A program made the translations under genes and the position numbers. A stretch of DNA of 64,000 nucleotides from Stomatobaculum sp. F0698 (GTDB lineage Bacteria > Bacillota > Clostridia > Lachnospirales > Lachnospiraceae): NCBI RefSeq assembly GCF_030644385.1, contig NZ_CP130060.1, positions 1,488,001 to 1,552,000 of the forward strand, in the 5' to 3' direction. Below are positions 7,927 through 16,802 of this stretch, one piece after another (positions within the stretch are counted from its first letter, which is position 1; every line of letters begins with the position of its first letter). A model generated the notes under the pieces. That model saw nothing but the letters and a program-made list of their open reading frames with translations, ran no database searches and was not told where the DNA came from.

Positions 7927-10185
7927 TCAGCCTGTTATAGCAGGTCTATCACAATCTTGCAATGCGAACCGCCCGCGCACGCGCTCTAACATGGTCTCGA
8001 TGTCCAGCACCCCGCGCGCAAAGCCGCGCCGCACCAGTTCCTCCGGTACATAGCAGTCAAACTTTTCAAAAACCGGGACCTCACGCTCGTAGAGCAACTC
8101 TTCCGGCGCAAATTCTTTTTCGGCCTCGTCGAGCAAAATCTCAAAGAACTCCTCTTCCCCGACCTCCATCGAAAACATCATATAATACGGCCGCGCGGAG
8201 GTGAAGCCCCTTAGACCGAGCCTCTCCTTACAACGCAGCTTTAAAAAGCGCTCCAGCGCGAGAAAGGCATAGCTCCCGAGCCAGGGAAAGAGCGCCCATA
8301 TTTTTTCACCGAGGGGCAAGAGCGAAGTCTTTTTAAGCCGCGTGCGCGCCGCCAGCGTTCGCGCTTCCGAAAGCCGCCCCGCCGCATTCCTCTGTAGATA
8401 GGGATAAATCCGCTCTTCGAGAAGCGCCTTCCGCATGCGCTCCAGAATGTGCGTTTCAATCGCGCCCGGAACATCGCCAAAGTAGGCCGGAACCCTGCCC
8501 TTAATTAAGGTGCAGAGCACGGTGTGGGTCTTATGATCCACCTCATCCACGGCCCAGACCCGCCCCGCAATCGCGATTTTTTCGCCCGCAGGCGGCGGCT
8601 TCACAATGGTGCCGAGGGTCTCGCTCCCGGTTCGAACCGTATACTCCACATTCTCCTGAAAAACCGCATAGAACTTATGATTGTTCACCACACGCTCTCC
8701 CGCGATGCCGACGATGAGCCCGCCTTCCGCCGTGCGGTTGATGTGGTCTATGCGGAGTAAATGCTGTAAGAGAAGGCCGTATTCCTCCTTCCGGATGCGT
8801 TCAAACGGCGTAAGCGTCAAGACGCGGCGCGCAAGCTCCCGGGGCGTGAGTTCCCCCTCCGAGGCGAGCGTACTCATGGTCTGGTGGTAGAGGAGACTGT
8901 AGGGCAGACGCCGTGTGTCCGGCGGTTCCACATAGCGCTCCTCCGCGTAAAGCTGCACCAAGGCAATGCCCTGTAAGAGATACCAGGGAAAGGCCTCGGG
9001 GAGCGAAGCCCGCGCTTCGGCGGGCTCTTCCCGCATCACAAACCAGAGCTCCGCGGGGGCACCGCGCCGCCCCGTTCTGCCGAGCCTCTGCAAAAAGCCG
9101 GATACCGTAAACGGCGCATCGAGCTGAAAGGCGCGCTCCAGCCTGCCCACGTCGATGCCGAGTTCTAAGGTCGCCGTCGCGCAGATGCTCTTTAAGGAGT
9201 CCGCGCGCTGCATCTCCTCCTCCGCGCTCTCGCGATAGGAGGCCGAGAGATTTCCGTGATGAATGAGAAAGCGGTCTTGTTCCCGCATGGCCTCGCAGTA
9301 CTGCCTTAACTCCTGACAGACCAGCTCGCACTCCTCGCGGGAGTTTGTAAAAATGAGGCACTTTTTGCCGGCGCTGTGGGCGTAAATATAGCCGAGACCG
9401 GGATCCGCCCCCCGCGGCGCGCTCTCTAACGCCCGGTCGAGCGGCAGCGTGGGAAAGCGCGTATCCGCTGTGCCCGACTGCGGCCCTGTCTTCCAAAAGT
9501 GCTCGAGCGAAAGCCGCCAGTGCTCTTTGCCGGGCTCCATGCGCGGAATCGCGGTCGCACGGCCGCTTCCCGCCGCGAGCAGACGCCCCACTTCCTTTGG
9601 ATTGCCTATGGTCGCGGAGAGCCCGACCCGCCGCGGCCTGCAGCCCGAGAGCCGCATGAGTCGCTCAATCAGGCAAAAGGTCTGCCGCCCGCGATCCTGC
9701 CGAAGCAGCGCGTGAATCTCATCGATCACGACAAAGCGTAAATCCGAAAAGAGAGTCGGAACCGCCGCCTTTCGATGAAGAAGCAGGGCTTCCAGCGACT
9801 CCGGCGTAATCTGCAATATCCCCTCCGGGTGCTTGATAAGCCTCTCCTTTGCGCTCCGCGAGGCATCTCCGTGCCACTTGGTAACCCGTATGTCCGCGCG
9901 CTCGCAAAGCCTGTCGAGGCGCTCAAACTGGTCGTTGATTAACGCCTTCAAGGGCGCAATGTAGAGCACACCGACCGAAGCAGAGGGCTCCTCCGAGAGC
10001 AAGGTTAAAATCGGAAAAAAAGCAGCCTCCGTCTTTCCGGAGGCTGTGGCCGCTGAGAGCAGCAGGTTATCCCCGCTGTTAAAGAGTACATCTCCCGCCG
10101 CATTCTGCACGGCGCGAAGCGACTGCCAGCGCTCGCGGTAAATAAAGTCCTGAATGAAGGGCGCATAGCGCCGAAAGATATCCAT
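7927..10185 (-). CDS. Lhr-like DEAD/DEAH superfamily II helicase
   Basis: 752 residues with a full helicase core: Q-motif region, Walker A ATASGKTEA (residue ~50), DEIHAL (motif II), SATIGNPKEV (motif III), and GRTGRRGAP (motif VI near residue 370). The long C-terminal part resembles Lhr-type helicases but is much shorter than full Lhr. It starts 9 bases after the stop of the ATPase gene; GAGG of its ribosome site overlaps that stop region, so translation is probably coupled. It is the last gene of the TerB-type/ATPase/helicase operon. BREX-associated BrxHI is the closest functional parallel I know of, but no BREX core genes (pglX, pglZ, brxC) are in the window. Confidence 0.8.
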   Translation of the reverse strand: MDIFRRYAPFIQDFIYRERWQSLRAVQNAAGDVLFNSGDNLLLSAATASGKTEAAFFPILTLLSEEPSASVGVLYIAPLKALINDQFERLDRLCERADIRVTKWHGDASRSAKERLIKHPEGILQITPESLEALLLHRKAAVPTLFSDLRFVVIDEIHALLRQDRGRQTFCLIERLMRLSGCRPRRVGLSATIGNPKEVGRLLAAGSGRATAIPRMEPGKEHWRLSLEHFWKTGPQSGTADTRFPTLPLDRALESAPRGADPGLGYIYAHSAGKKCLIFTNSREECELVCQELRQYCEAMREQDRFLIHHGNLSASYRESAEEEMQRADSLKSICATATLELGIDVGRLERAFQLDAPFTVSGFLQRLGRTGRRGAPAELWFVMREEPAEARASLPEAFPWYLLQGIALVQLYAEERYVEPPDTRRLPYSLLYHQTMSTLASEGELTPRELARRVLTLTPFERIRKEEYGLLLQHLLRIDHINRTAEGGLIVGIAGERVVNNHKFYAVFQENVEYTVRTGSETLGTIVKPPPAGEKIAIAGRVWAVDEVDHKTHTVLCTLIKGRVPAYFGDVPGAIETHILERMRKALLEERIYPYLQRNAAGRLSEARTLAARTRLKKTSLLPLGEKIWALFPWLGSYAFLALERFLKLRCKERLGLRGFTSARPYYMMFSMEVGEEEFFEILLDEAEKEFAPEELLYEREVPVFEKFDCYVPEELVRRGFARGVLDIETMLERVRGRFALQDCDRPAITG

Positions 10186-10194
10186 GCACTGTCC

Positions 10195-11541
10195 TCAGAA
10201 GGAAAAATCAAAGGGCGCATCGTCCCCACCGCCCGTCTCCCTTAACTCGCTCGCAACACTCTCCAATGCCGCACTGGCCGCTTCCTGCTTAAGTAACTGC
10301 TCCATGCTGCTTTCCGGCTCCCGATGCAGTGCGTCCAGAAGAAAAATAAAGTCGCGCGTCATCTCCCGCGGTGTAAGCTGTGCGCTCGCCCCGACCCGCG
10401 CATAACAGGTCCGCACAAAGAGTTCCAATTCATCGGCACGGAAGCACCGCGCATCCCCGTAGAGCGCCGCGTGTATGGCAGAGAGCTTCTCCGTGAGCAC
10501 CAGCATCTCCTCCGGCGTGAGCGCCTCGAGGCGGAGCACCGGTGAAAACAAATCCTTGCTGCCCGCCCGGGAAAAGCGGCTCTCCGCAAGCCGCGAAGAA
10601 AGTGCCTCGTAGCTAAAGAGGCCGCGGCGCTTATCCTCGAGCGCCTCGGGCGTAGCTCCCATCCAGATGCCGATGTGCTGCGCCTTGCCCTGCATCATGT
10701 CGTTGTACATGGTGAGCAGCACCTCGTAGTTATACTGTCTTGCAATCGCATTCGGTATCTTGCAGAGATTCGCCGCCTCATCGAGCAGAATCAGCGTGCC
10801 CGCATAGCCCGCGCGGCGAAAGAACTGCGAGAAGAGTTTGATGTAATCGTACCAATTCTCGTCGCTCACAATGAGGTTGATGCCGAGCGCCTCCCGCGCT
10901 TCGCGCTTGTTCTCATACTCCCCGCGAAACCACTTGAGTATCAGCTCCTTTTTCTCATCGTCGCCCTCCGCCCCCGCGAGATAATAGCCCCGCAGGAGCT
11001 TGGCAAATTCAAAGCCATGCACCATGTCTTGCAACGAATCGACCGCGGCCGCAATCTTTTTTTCGACCAGCGAAAAGAAAGCGCCGTCCTCTCGGAAGCC
11101 GCCCTGTTCCTCCGCGGCTTCCCGCTCCGCCTGAGATACCCAGCGGTCTAAAATAAGGCGCAGCGCACCGCCCTCCGGCTTGGTCTTGGTCGCGAGGTTC
11201 GCAATCAATTCGCGGTAGGTCGCAAGCCCCTGCCCCTTGCTGCCCTGCAAACGCCGCTCGGGCGATAAATCCGCATCCGCGACCACAAAGCCCTGTTCAA
11301 AGACATAGTTTCGCATGGTCTGCAAGAGAAAACTCTTGCCCGCACCGTACTTTCCGATCAGAAAACGAAAGGAAGCGCCGCCCTCCGCAATGAGTTCCGT
11401 GTCGCGAAGCAGCGCCGCAATCTCCTCCTTCCTCCCGACCGCAATGTACGGCAAACCGACGCGCGGCACCACGCCGCTCTGCAGGGAATTTAAAATTGCC
11501 TGTGCAATGCGCCGCGGCACAGCGCGTTCCGTCTCACTCAT
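10195..11541 (-). CDS. BrxD-like P-loop ATPase (DUF2791 type)
   Basis: 448 residues. Walker A IGKYGAGKSFLL lies near residue 82 and Walker B TLILLDEAANLC near 250, in an ORC/STAND-like arrangement seen in DUF2791/BrxD ATPases. The N-terminus begins with ARRIAQAILNSLQSGVVPR-like sequence, the usual opening of this family. The ATG overlaps the TGA of the upstream gene (ATGA). It is the middle gene of the three-gene operon. In BREX type 2-like loci BrxD works beside an Lhr-like helicase, and the same pairing is seen here. Role in defence is inference from this pairing. Confidence 0.75.
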   Translation of the reverse strand: MSETERAVPRRIAQAILNSLQSGVVPRVGLPYIAVGRKEEIAALLRDTELIAEGGASFRFLIGKYGAGKSFLLQTMRNYVFEQGFVVADADLSPERRLQGSKGQGLATYRELIANLATKTKPEGGALRLILDRWVSQAEREAAEEQGGFREDGAFFSLVEKKIAAAVDSLQDMVHGFEFAKLLRGYYLAGAEGDDEKKELILKWFRGEYENKREAREALGINLIVSDENWYDYIKLFSQFFRRAGYAGTLILLDEAANLCKIPNAIARQYNYEVLLTMYNDMMQGKAQHIGIWMGATPEALEDKRRGLFSYEALSSRLAESRFSRAGSKDLFSPVLRLEALTPEEMLVLTEKLSAIHAALYGDARCFRADELELFVRTCYARVGASAQLTPREMTRDFIFLLDALHREPESSMEQLLKQEAASAALESVASELRETGGGDDAPFDFSF

Positions 11542-13499
11542 TTCTCTGTCTCCCGCAATAAAGTCTCCAGCTCTTCCCGGTAATCCGGCACAAGGAAAAG
11601 TTCCTCTCCCTCGGATTCAAGGCAAATATCCCGAAAACGCTCATACAGTTTCTCGTTGAACCGCTCGGCAAAGAGGCTGGTCAAACAATGCGCCGCGCGC
11701 AGTTCCGCGCGCACGCTCTCCCCGCGGAGCAAGGCCGCAAGGCAGCGGCGTTCGAGCGCATCCAACATTCCTGTTCTTTCCGTTTGGTCTGTTTGCTCCG
11801 TTTCGCCTCTGTTTGCAAGCTCGGCAGGCGTTGCACCGGCCACCACAACGTGAATCTCCTCGGTTTCACTCGTCGTGCCTTCGTAGCCCTGCTTGCCCGC
11901 TGCGCACGACGCAGCGCGCAAAGTCTCGGTATGCTCTGCTGACTCCGCACACACAGCCGACTCGCTTTGCGCAAACGCACTGCCGGTCTGCTTGCTCTCC
12001 TCGCCGTTTATAAGCTCTGCTAAGCCGCAATTTCTTTCTGCTTCCCGCCGTAGCAGTTCTTCCCGCTCGGCCCCGGCCTCTGCCTCGGTGAGCAGAGCCG
12101 CCGTCGTGATCTCGGCAGCTGCGCGTATGTCCGCGAGCCTTTCCCGCCGCACGGGAACCGCCGCAAGCTTTTGCGCCGCTTCCATAGCCTCACAACTTGC
12201 AAAGGCGCGCGAAAAGGTTTCTTGCAGCGCGATATCCTGCGCCGAAGACGCGCTTTTCGAAGCTTTGCCGCGCAAAAAACGAACGCGAAGCGCTGTATCC
12301 GCCTCTTTTAAAAAGGCAAAAAAGTGCTTGCTGTCAAACTGCTGCCGCAAATAGCTGTATTCCGTAAAGCCGTTTCCCGTCGCCGCGAAACTTCGAAGCT
12401 CGTTCAGTTGATAGGAAAAGCCTTGTCCCGCATTCTCGCAAACCGCCTTAAGCCGCGGCGCATCCGAAAAGGGCTTCCACTCGCGCATGCGCAAGTTTCC
12501 GAAACAGGCCGCAAATAAAAGCGGCGCTGAGCTTCTCCAGATTGCGGCATAGTAAAACGCTGCCTTATCCCCGAGTCCCTTGACGCCCCTCGCTTCCGTT
12601 AGCTTCTTGCCGCCTAACTCCGCGAGCGCCGCAAAAACAGCTTCATCGCTCTGCTTTTCCGGCTCCCGCAGCACGGTGAGCGCCTCGTCCCAGTGACGCA
12701 GCGCGGGGTTTTCATACGCCCGCACGCGCGCCGCATCCACGCGGTTTAACACCGCATATTCAAAGCGCCAATTTTTAAAATTCCGCTGCAGAGCCTCGCT
12801 CCCGTAGCCAGCGGAAAAATAGGCAGACGCAAAGGCATCCATGCAATCAAGCGCCTCTGCGGCAGTCGCCGCGCCGACCCCCAGCATGAGCTCGCTGAGA
12901 TAGAGATAAACAAAGGCATCGCAGTGCGGAGAGACCTCTCCTCGCCGAAGCGCCGCGCGCCAGGTGAAATAACCGCGGAGCTCGTTCGGCGTCAAATCGC
13001 GATACTCCGGCTGATAGAGCGGCACCGTGCCCGCAAAGGGGCAATCGTCCTCATAGTCCTCCATGGCACGCGCCGCAGAGAGAAAGTCCTCGCAGGCGTA
13101 GATTGCCTCTATCCGCGCCGGAAGCTCACTGCGCCCCGGTATGGCCGTCTCACGGTAATACCCTTCCACCTTCTCTGCCTCTTCCTCCATCGCAAGATCA
13201 AACACATGTAACAGGAACGCTCGCTCCGTTTCCGCGCCGAAGCGAACCCCGAGCCAGCCCGGCATGCGAAAGCCCTGTGTGAGATAGTCCCGCGCGGGCA
13301 GCTCGCGAAACGCGCTGTACTTTAAATCACAGCGCTCCCTGATTCTTCCGCCCGCATCCCGCTCCCGCATGAGCAGCGCAATCCACTTTCCGCTTGCCGG
13401 GGAGACTAAGACCGAGAGTCCCGGCATCTCCCGCCACTTGTGCAGCTCTTCGATATGATGGCGCTCCCGCGCATAGCTAATGAGTTCCGACAGTCGCAC
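11538..13499 (-). CDS. TerB-N/TerB-C domain-type protein
   Basis: 653 residues. The N-terminal 330 residues resemble the TerB-N region: the stretch CPFAGTVPLYQPEYRDLT followed by FTWRAALRRGE is the typical motif where the conserved tryptophan and arginine sit. Residues ~440-640 are charged and helical and end in a segment matching TerB-C style tails (REELETLLRE). Anantharaman and colleagues linked TerB-N/TerB-C proteins with a P-loop ATPase and a helicase in predicted stress or phage-response systems. Start is GTG with GGAG 9 bases upstream; a promoter lies at 13532-13560. Residues ~500-580 are low-complexity (A/E/S/T-rich), a likely flexible linker. Confidence 0.65.
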   Translation of the reverse strand: MRLSELISYARERHHIEELHKWREMPGLSVLVSPASGKWIALLMRERDAGGRIRERCDLKYSAFRELPARDYLTQGFRMPGWLGVRFGAETERAFLLHVFDLAMEEEAEKVEGYYRETAIPGRSELPARIEAIYACEDFLSAARAMEDYEDDCPFAGTVPLYQPEYRDLTPNELRGYFTWRAALRRGEVSPHCDAFVYLYLSELMLGVGAATAAEALDCMDAFASAYFSAGYGSEALQRNFKNWRFEYAVLNRVDAARVRAYENPALRHWDEALTVLREPEKQSDEAVFAALAELGGKKLTEARGVKGLGDKAAFYYAAIWRSSAPLLFAACFGNLRMREWKPFSDAPRLKAVCENAGQGFSYQLNELRSFAATGNGFTEYSYLRQQFDSKHFFAFLKEADTALRVRFLRGKASKSASSAQDIALQETFSRAFASCEAMEAAQKLAAVPVRRERLADIRAAAEITTAALLTEAEAGAEREELLRREAERNCGLAELINGEESKQTGSAFAQSESAVCAESAEHTETLRAASCAAGKQGYEGTTSETEEIHVVVAGATPAELANRGETEQTDQTERTGMLDALERRCLAALLRGESVRAELRAAHCLTSLFAERFNEKLYERFRDICLESEGEELFLVPDYREELETLLRETEK

Positions 13500-13531
13500 A
13501 GCCCGCTTCTCCGAATGTATGTTCTGATTTC

Positions 13532-13560
13532 AGTGTAGCCAAAACATACGTTCCTGTCAA
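13532..13560 (-). promoter_or_regulatory. Promoter of the TerB-type/ATPase/helicase operon
   Basis: On the minus strand TTGACA (13555-13560), a 17-bp spacer and TACACT (13532-13537) form a near-consensus sigma-70/sigma-A promoter. It overlaps the stop codon of the upstream cyclase gene, so the operon has its own transcription start some 30 bases before the GTG. Confidence 0.75.
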
Positions 13561-14210
13561 GTTTCCTCCTCAAACCAAGCGACCGCTCGCACCGGCGAAC
13601 CGTCACCATGTTCCAATTTCAGCGGAAAACAGCTGAAGGAAAAGAGCTCTTCGCCGCAGAGCCCCAGATTCTTGAGATTCTCGATGTTCACGATATCCTT
13701 CTCGCGGAACAGCTTCTTATGCCGCGGCAGTCCGGCATCCGCAATCGGGTCGAGGCCAATCACATCAAAACCGATGCCCTTATACGCGCCCCGAATTACA
13801 AAGTCGAGTGCCTCTTCATTGAGGCAGGGGTAGTCGCCGAAATAGCGCTCGCTCCCCCAGCGCTTGTCCCAGCCGAGATAAAAGAGAAGAAAGTCCGCCT
13901 TCTCAGCCTTCACCCCGTAGCGGGTGATGTGGGCAAGCGTAATCTCTTCCCCTTCCTTCAGGCTGCTGCAATCAATCACAAGCGCCTTGCCGATAAACTG
14001 CGATGCCGGAAATTCGTCCAGCGTGGTGCGCCCCGGAAAGAGATGTGCCGGCGGATCCATGTGCGTACCTGTGTGCGTAGTCATCCTTAAAAGACTCTCC
14101 CGAAAGCCATCCTTTTCATATACGCTCACCGGTGTGAGAGTCGGCGTCTCCGTGCCGGGATAAACCGGCATATCCTCTTTGATGGTATGGGTTAAATCAA
14201 TGACTCTCAT
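13557..14210 (-). CDS. Cyclase family protein (kynurenine formamidase-like)
   Basis: 217 residues. MRVIDLTHTIKEDMPVYPG at the start and the metal-binding motif HTGTHMDPPAH near residue 46 identify the cyclase/kynurenine formamidase superfamily, manganese- or zinc-dependent amide hydrolases. The conserved GFDVIGLDP stretch near residue 150 supports a complete protein. Upstream GGGAGG precedes the ATG. No tryptophan catabolism genes are nearby, so the substrate is open. It sits beside a cysteine hydrolase gene in the same direction, suggesting a shared amide-cleaving role, but that is speculative. Confidence 0.8.
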   Translation of the reverse strand: MRVIDLTHTIKEDMPVYPGTETPTLTPVSVYEKDGFRESLLRMTTHTGTHMDPPAHLFPGRTTLDEFPASQFIGKALVIDCSSLKEGEEITLAHITRYGVKAEKADFLLFYLGWDKRWGSERYFGDYPCLNEEALDFVIRGAYKGIGFDVIGLDPIADAGLPRHKKLFREKDIVNIENLKNLGLCGEELFSFSCFPLKLEHGDGSPVRAVAWFEEET

Positions 14211-14312
14211 TTCTTTCCTCCCTTAACCTTAGTGCCGCTTCATTTGTTGACTCCTGCCGACAATCGGACTGCTTCCGCAGCTAAGCATCGCGACAACACG
14301 AGATCCCGGAAC

Positions 14313-14834
14313 TCAGCCGCACTGAACCTGACAAGAGCGCAGCGTCTCCAGCGCCGCCGCATGTTTTTCCGGCGTCACACCGGCGCAGCAGGCGGGATCC
14401 ACGGAAATCTTCACCTCCGGAAGCGACGCCTTTAAGAGCAGCGCGTTCGAAACCACACAGATATCCGTGCAGAGGCCGATGAGCTCAAGTTCCACACTCT
14501 CCCGCGCCGCGAGCTCTTTCACAGCCGCCGCGAGTTCCGTCGAGCCAAAAGTACCCTTGTTAAAGATATGGTCTTTCGGAATCAGTGCCGCAATCTCCGC
14601 ATCCAGCTCCCAGCCGTCCGTTCCGCGAATGCAGTGCTTCACCGGAAGGTAATGCCCCTCCTGCGTGTTCAGATAGTCCTCGCCGTGCGTATCCCGCGTC
14701 GCAAAGACATCCTCCGGCGCATAGCCCTTGATTTTCTCGATAACCGCAGGGACAATGGCGCGCGCCTCCGCCGTTCCGAGTGCGCCGTCAATAAAGTCGC
14801 GCTGCATGTCAATGACCACTAAGATTTTCCGCAT
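14313..14834 (-). CDS. Isochorismatase-like cysteine hydrolase (nicotinamidase type)
   Basis: 173 residues. The Asp-Lys-Cys triad of the family is visible: VVIDMQRDF (Asp9), IFNKGTFG (Lys near 103) and LCTDICVVSN (Cys near 136). The TRDTH ... EGHYLPVKHC pattern around residues 46-70 is typical for the PncA/nicotinamidase branch. AAAAGGAG precedes the ATG. A role in NAD salvage by deamidating nicotinamide is the likeliest function, but the superfamily includes many amidases. Confidence 0.8.
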   Translation of the reverse strand: MRKILVVIDMQRDFIDGALGTAEARAIVPAVIEKIKGYAPEDVFATRDTHGEDYLNTQEGHYLPVKHCIRGTDGWELDAEIAALIPKDHIFNKGTFGSTELAAAVKELAARESVELELIGLCTDICVVSNALLLKASLPEVKISVDPACCAGVTPEKHAAALETLRSCQVQCG

Positions 14835-14955
14835 GATTCTCTCCTTTTATCTGTTAAACCCATCTATGGAATCGGCTATCCCGATGCCTAAAAAATCTCG
14901 TTTCTTGCCGTAACACACAGCGGTTCCGGCAAAGCAGTTGTCTCCTGAAGGCCTG

Positions 14956-15549
14956 TTATTCCGTTCTCCACTCTGAACTCTCCGAAAGGGCGCGCCGCGG
15001 CCGGGCGGCCGGTTCTTCCGCCGCAAAGCCGAGCGCCAACAGCGCGTAGAGCTCGCTGTCTCCGCCCGCCTCCTCTCTTAACTCCGCCTGCGCAAAGAAA
15101 CTGTCGCAAATCCAGAGACTGCCGATGCCAAGCGTCGTCGCCTGCAGGCACATGTTCTCGATGGCCGCGCCGACCGACTGCGCCGTGCAGATTTCCGTGA
15201 CCCGCTGGTCTAGCGTCATGGTCGCGGATAGCGGCCGCGCAATCGGCGATGTAATCAGGATTACTGCTGCCGCCTCCCGCATCACCCGCAGGGTCTCAAA
15301 TGCCCCGTCCAGATAATGGCGCGTGTCCGGCAACATGGGGGCATGCCGCTCCCGCTCGATACCCGCCTCCATGGCCGCGCAGACCCTCTCCTTTGCTTCT
15401 CCCTCGGTCACGACAAAGTGCCAGGGCTGCAAGTTCTTCGCGGACGGCGCCGCCATGCCTGCCCTTACAATTTCTTCCAACTGCTCTTTCGAAAGCGGCG
15501 TCGGCAAAAAATGCCGTATGCTGCGCCGCGCCTTGATTGCCTCAATCAT
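14956..15549 (-). CDS. Nitroreductase family oxidoreductase
   Basis: 197 residues. IEAIKARRSIRHFLPTPLS at the start, APSAKNLQPWHF near residue 36 and the later AAIENMCLQATTLGIGSLWI segment are the FMN-binding elements of the nitroreductase fold. These flavoproteins reduce nitro groups, quinones or flavins with NAD(P)H. GGAGG lies 7 bases before the ATG at 15549; a GTG two codons earlier is too close to the ribosome site. Natural substrate unknown. Confidence 0.85.
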   Translation of the reverse strand: MIEAIKARRSIRHFLPTPLSKEQLEEIVRAGMAAPSAKNLQPWHFVVTEGEAKERVCAAMEAGIERERHAPMLPDTRHYLDGAFETLRVMREAAAVILITSPIARPLSATMTLDQRVTEICTAQSVGAAIENMCLQATTLGIGSLWICDSFFAQAELREEAGGDSELYALLALGFAAEEPAARPRRALSESSEWRTE

Positions 15550-15605
15550 ATTCACGCCTCCTCAAAGGAAATCATAGCATAAAGTGAGCCCTTCGCGCGT
15601 CCGGA

Positions 15606-15634
15606 TTGACAGCAGATCGGCGCTTTGCTAGACT
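15606..15634 (+). promoter_or_regulatory. Promoter of the nucleoside phosphorylase gene
   Basis: TTGACA (15606-15611), a 17-bp spacer and TAGACT (15629-15634) give a near-consensus promoter about 30 bases before the ATG at 15666. The same TTG could be misread as an upstream start codon. Confidence 0.8.
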
Positions 15635-15665
15635 GCTAAAAATTCTTGCAAGAAACGGAGCTGCC

Positions 15666-16430
15666 ATGATAGAACGACACGAAATCCCGCTCTTTGAATA
15701 CGATGCGACTTCTCCCGAAGTGATTCCCCCCGCTCATGAATTCGGCGACTGCCGCTTTCCGAAAAAGTGCCTCTTTGCCTTCCTCGGCGATACCATCCAC
15801 CGCTACGCCGAGGCAAAGCATGCGGAAAAACGCTGCGAATTTCGCACCGTCTCCGCCACCTACCCCATCTATGTATTTGAGGAGAACGGCGAAGAAATCT
15901 GCCTTGCGCAGGCGCCGGTCGGTGCACCGCCCGCAAGTTCCATGCTGGATGCGCTGATTGCGAGCGGCTGCCGCAGCATCCTGGCGCTCGGCTCCTGCGG
16001 CGTACTGGAAAAGCTCCCGGAAAATGCTTTTCTGGTGCCGACCCGCGCGCTTCGCGACGAGGGCAGTTCCTACCACTATCTGCCCGCTTCCCGCTATATC
16101 GAACTTGACAGCGAAGTCCTTACGACCATAGAAAGCGTACTGAAGACAGAAGGCCTCCCCTTTGTCCCCTGCACCAGCTGGACCACAGATGCCTTTTACC
16201 GCGAGACCAAGGATATGGTCGCATACCGCCGAAGCGAGGGCTGTCTCTGCGTCGAGATGGAGTGTGCGGCGCTTGCCGCCTGTGCCCGCCTTCGCGGCGC
16301 TGCCTTCGGACAGCTGCTCTTTACCGCCGACTCTCTCGCCTGCATCCATGACTACGATGCCCGAAACTTCGGGCGGGATGCGCACGAAGACGCCCTCTTA
16401 CTCGGGCTGCGCATCTTGCGGGAGATGTAA
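15666..16430 (+). CDS. Nucleoside phosphorylase family protein (uridine phosphorylase-like)
   Basis: 254 residues from the ATG at 15666, which has GGAG just upstream and lies after the promoter. LALGSCGVLEKLP near residue 105 is the phosphate/ribose loop, and CVEMECAALAACARL near residue 205 is the nucleoside-binding MEC/A motif of the PNP/UDP phosphorylase superfamily. It probably splits a purine or pyrimidine nucleoside with phosphate in salvage. The N-terminal ~60 residues diverge from standard uridine phosphorylase, so substrate is not assigned. The MGMT-like gene follows after 37 bases. Confidence 0.75.
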   Translation: MIERHEIPLFEYDATSPEVIPPAHEFGDCRFPKKCLFAFLGDTIHRYAEAKHAEKRCEFRTVSATYPIYVFEENGEEICLAQAPVGAPPASSMLDALIASGCRSILALGSCGVLEKLPENAFLVPTRALRDEGSSYHYLPASRYIELDSEVLTTIESVLKTEGLPFVPCTSWTTDAFYRETKDMVAYRRSEGCLCVEMECAALAACARLRGAAFGQLLFTADSLACIHDYDARNFGRDAHEDALLLGLRILREM

Positions 16431-16467
16431 ACCGCGCCCATGTTTCGCTGACAGAGAAAGGAGTTCC

Positions 16468-16782
16468 ATGTCCGAGACCGCCGCACTGAACGATGACTTT
16501 GCCTATGCCGTGCTCTCCGCCGTCGCGGAAATTCCGGAAGGATGCGTCGCGACCTACGGACAGCTTGCCCGCCTGATCGGGTATCCAAAAAACGCGCGCC
16601 TCGTGGCGCGCGTTCTCTCGCATGCGGAATATTACGGCGACTATCCCTGCCACCGCGTGGTGAATGCAACAGGCCGCCTGGCCCCCGGCTGGGCAGCGCA
16701 GGCCACGCTCTTACAGGCAGAAGGCGTTGCGCTAATCGACGCAACACATGTGTCCCTTAAGCTCTATCGGTGGAAGGCCTAA
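16468..16782 (+). CDS. MGMT-family DNA alkyltransferase-like protein
   Basis: 104 residues starting after AAAGGAG. It contains only the DNA-binding domain of O6-alkylguanine-DNA alkyltransferase: VATYGQLARLIG near residue 26 and the active motif YPCHRVV near residue 62. Cysteine is kept in PCHR, unlike true ATL proteins that have tryptophan there, so acceptor activity is possible. It likely sits in one transcript with the nucleoside phosphorylase. Its 3' end is 20 bases from the convergent CAP gene. Confidence 0.8.
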   Translation: MSETAALNDDFAYAVLSAVAEIPEGCVATYGQLARLIGYPKNARLVARVLSHAEYYGDYPCHRVVNATGRLAPGWAAQATLLQAEGVALIDATHVSLKLYRWKA

Positions 16783-16802
16783 TTGCAAGCGCCACACCTT
16801 CC

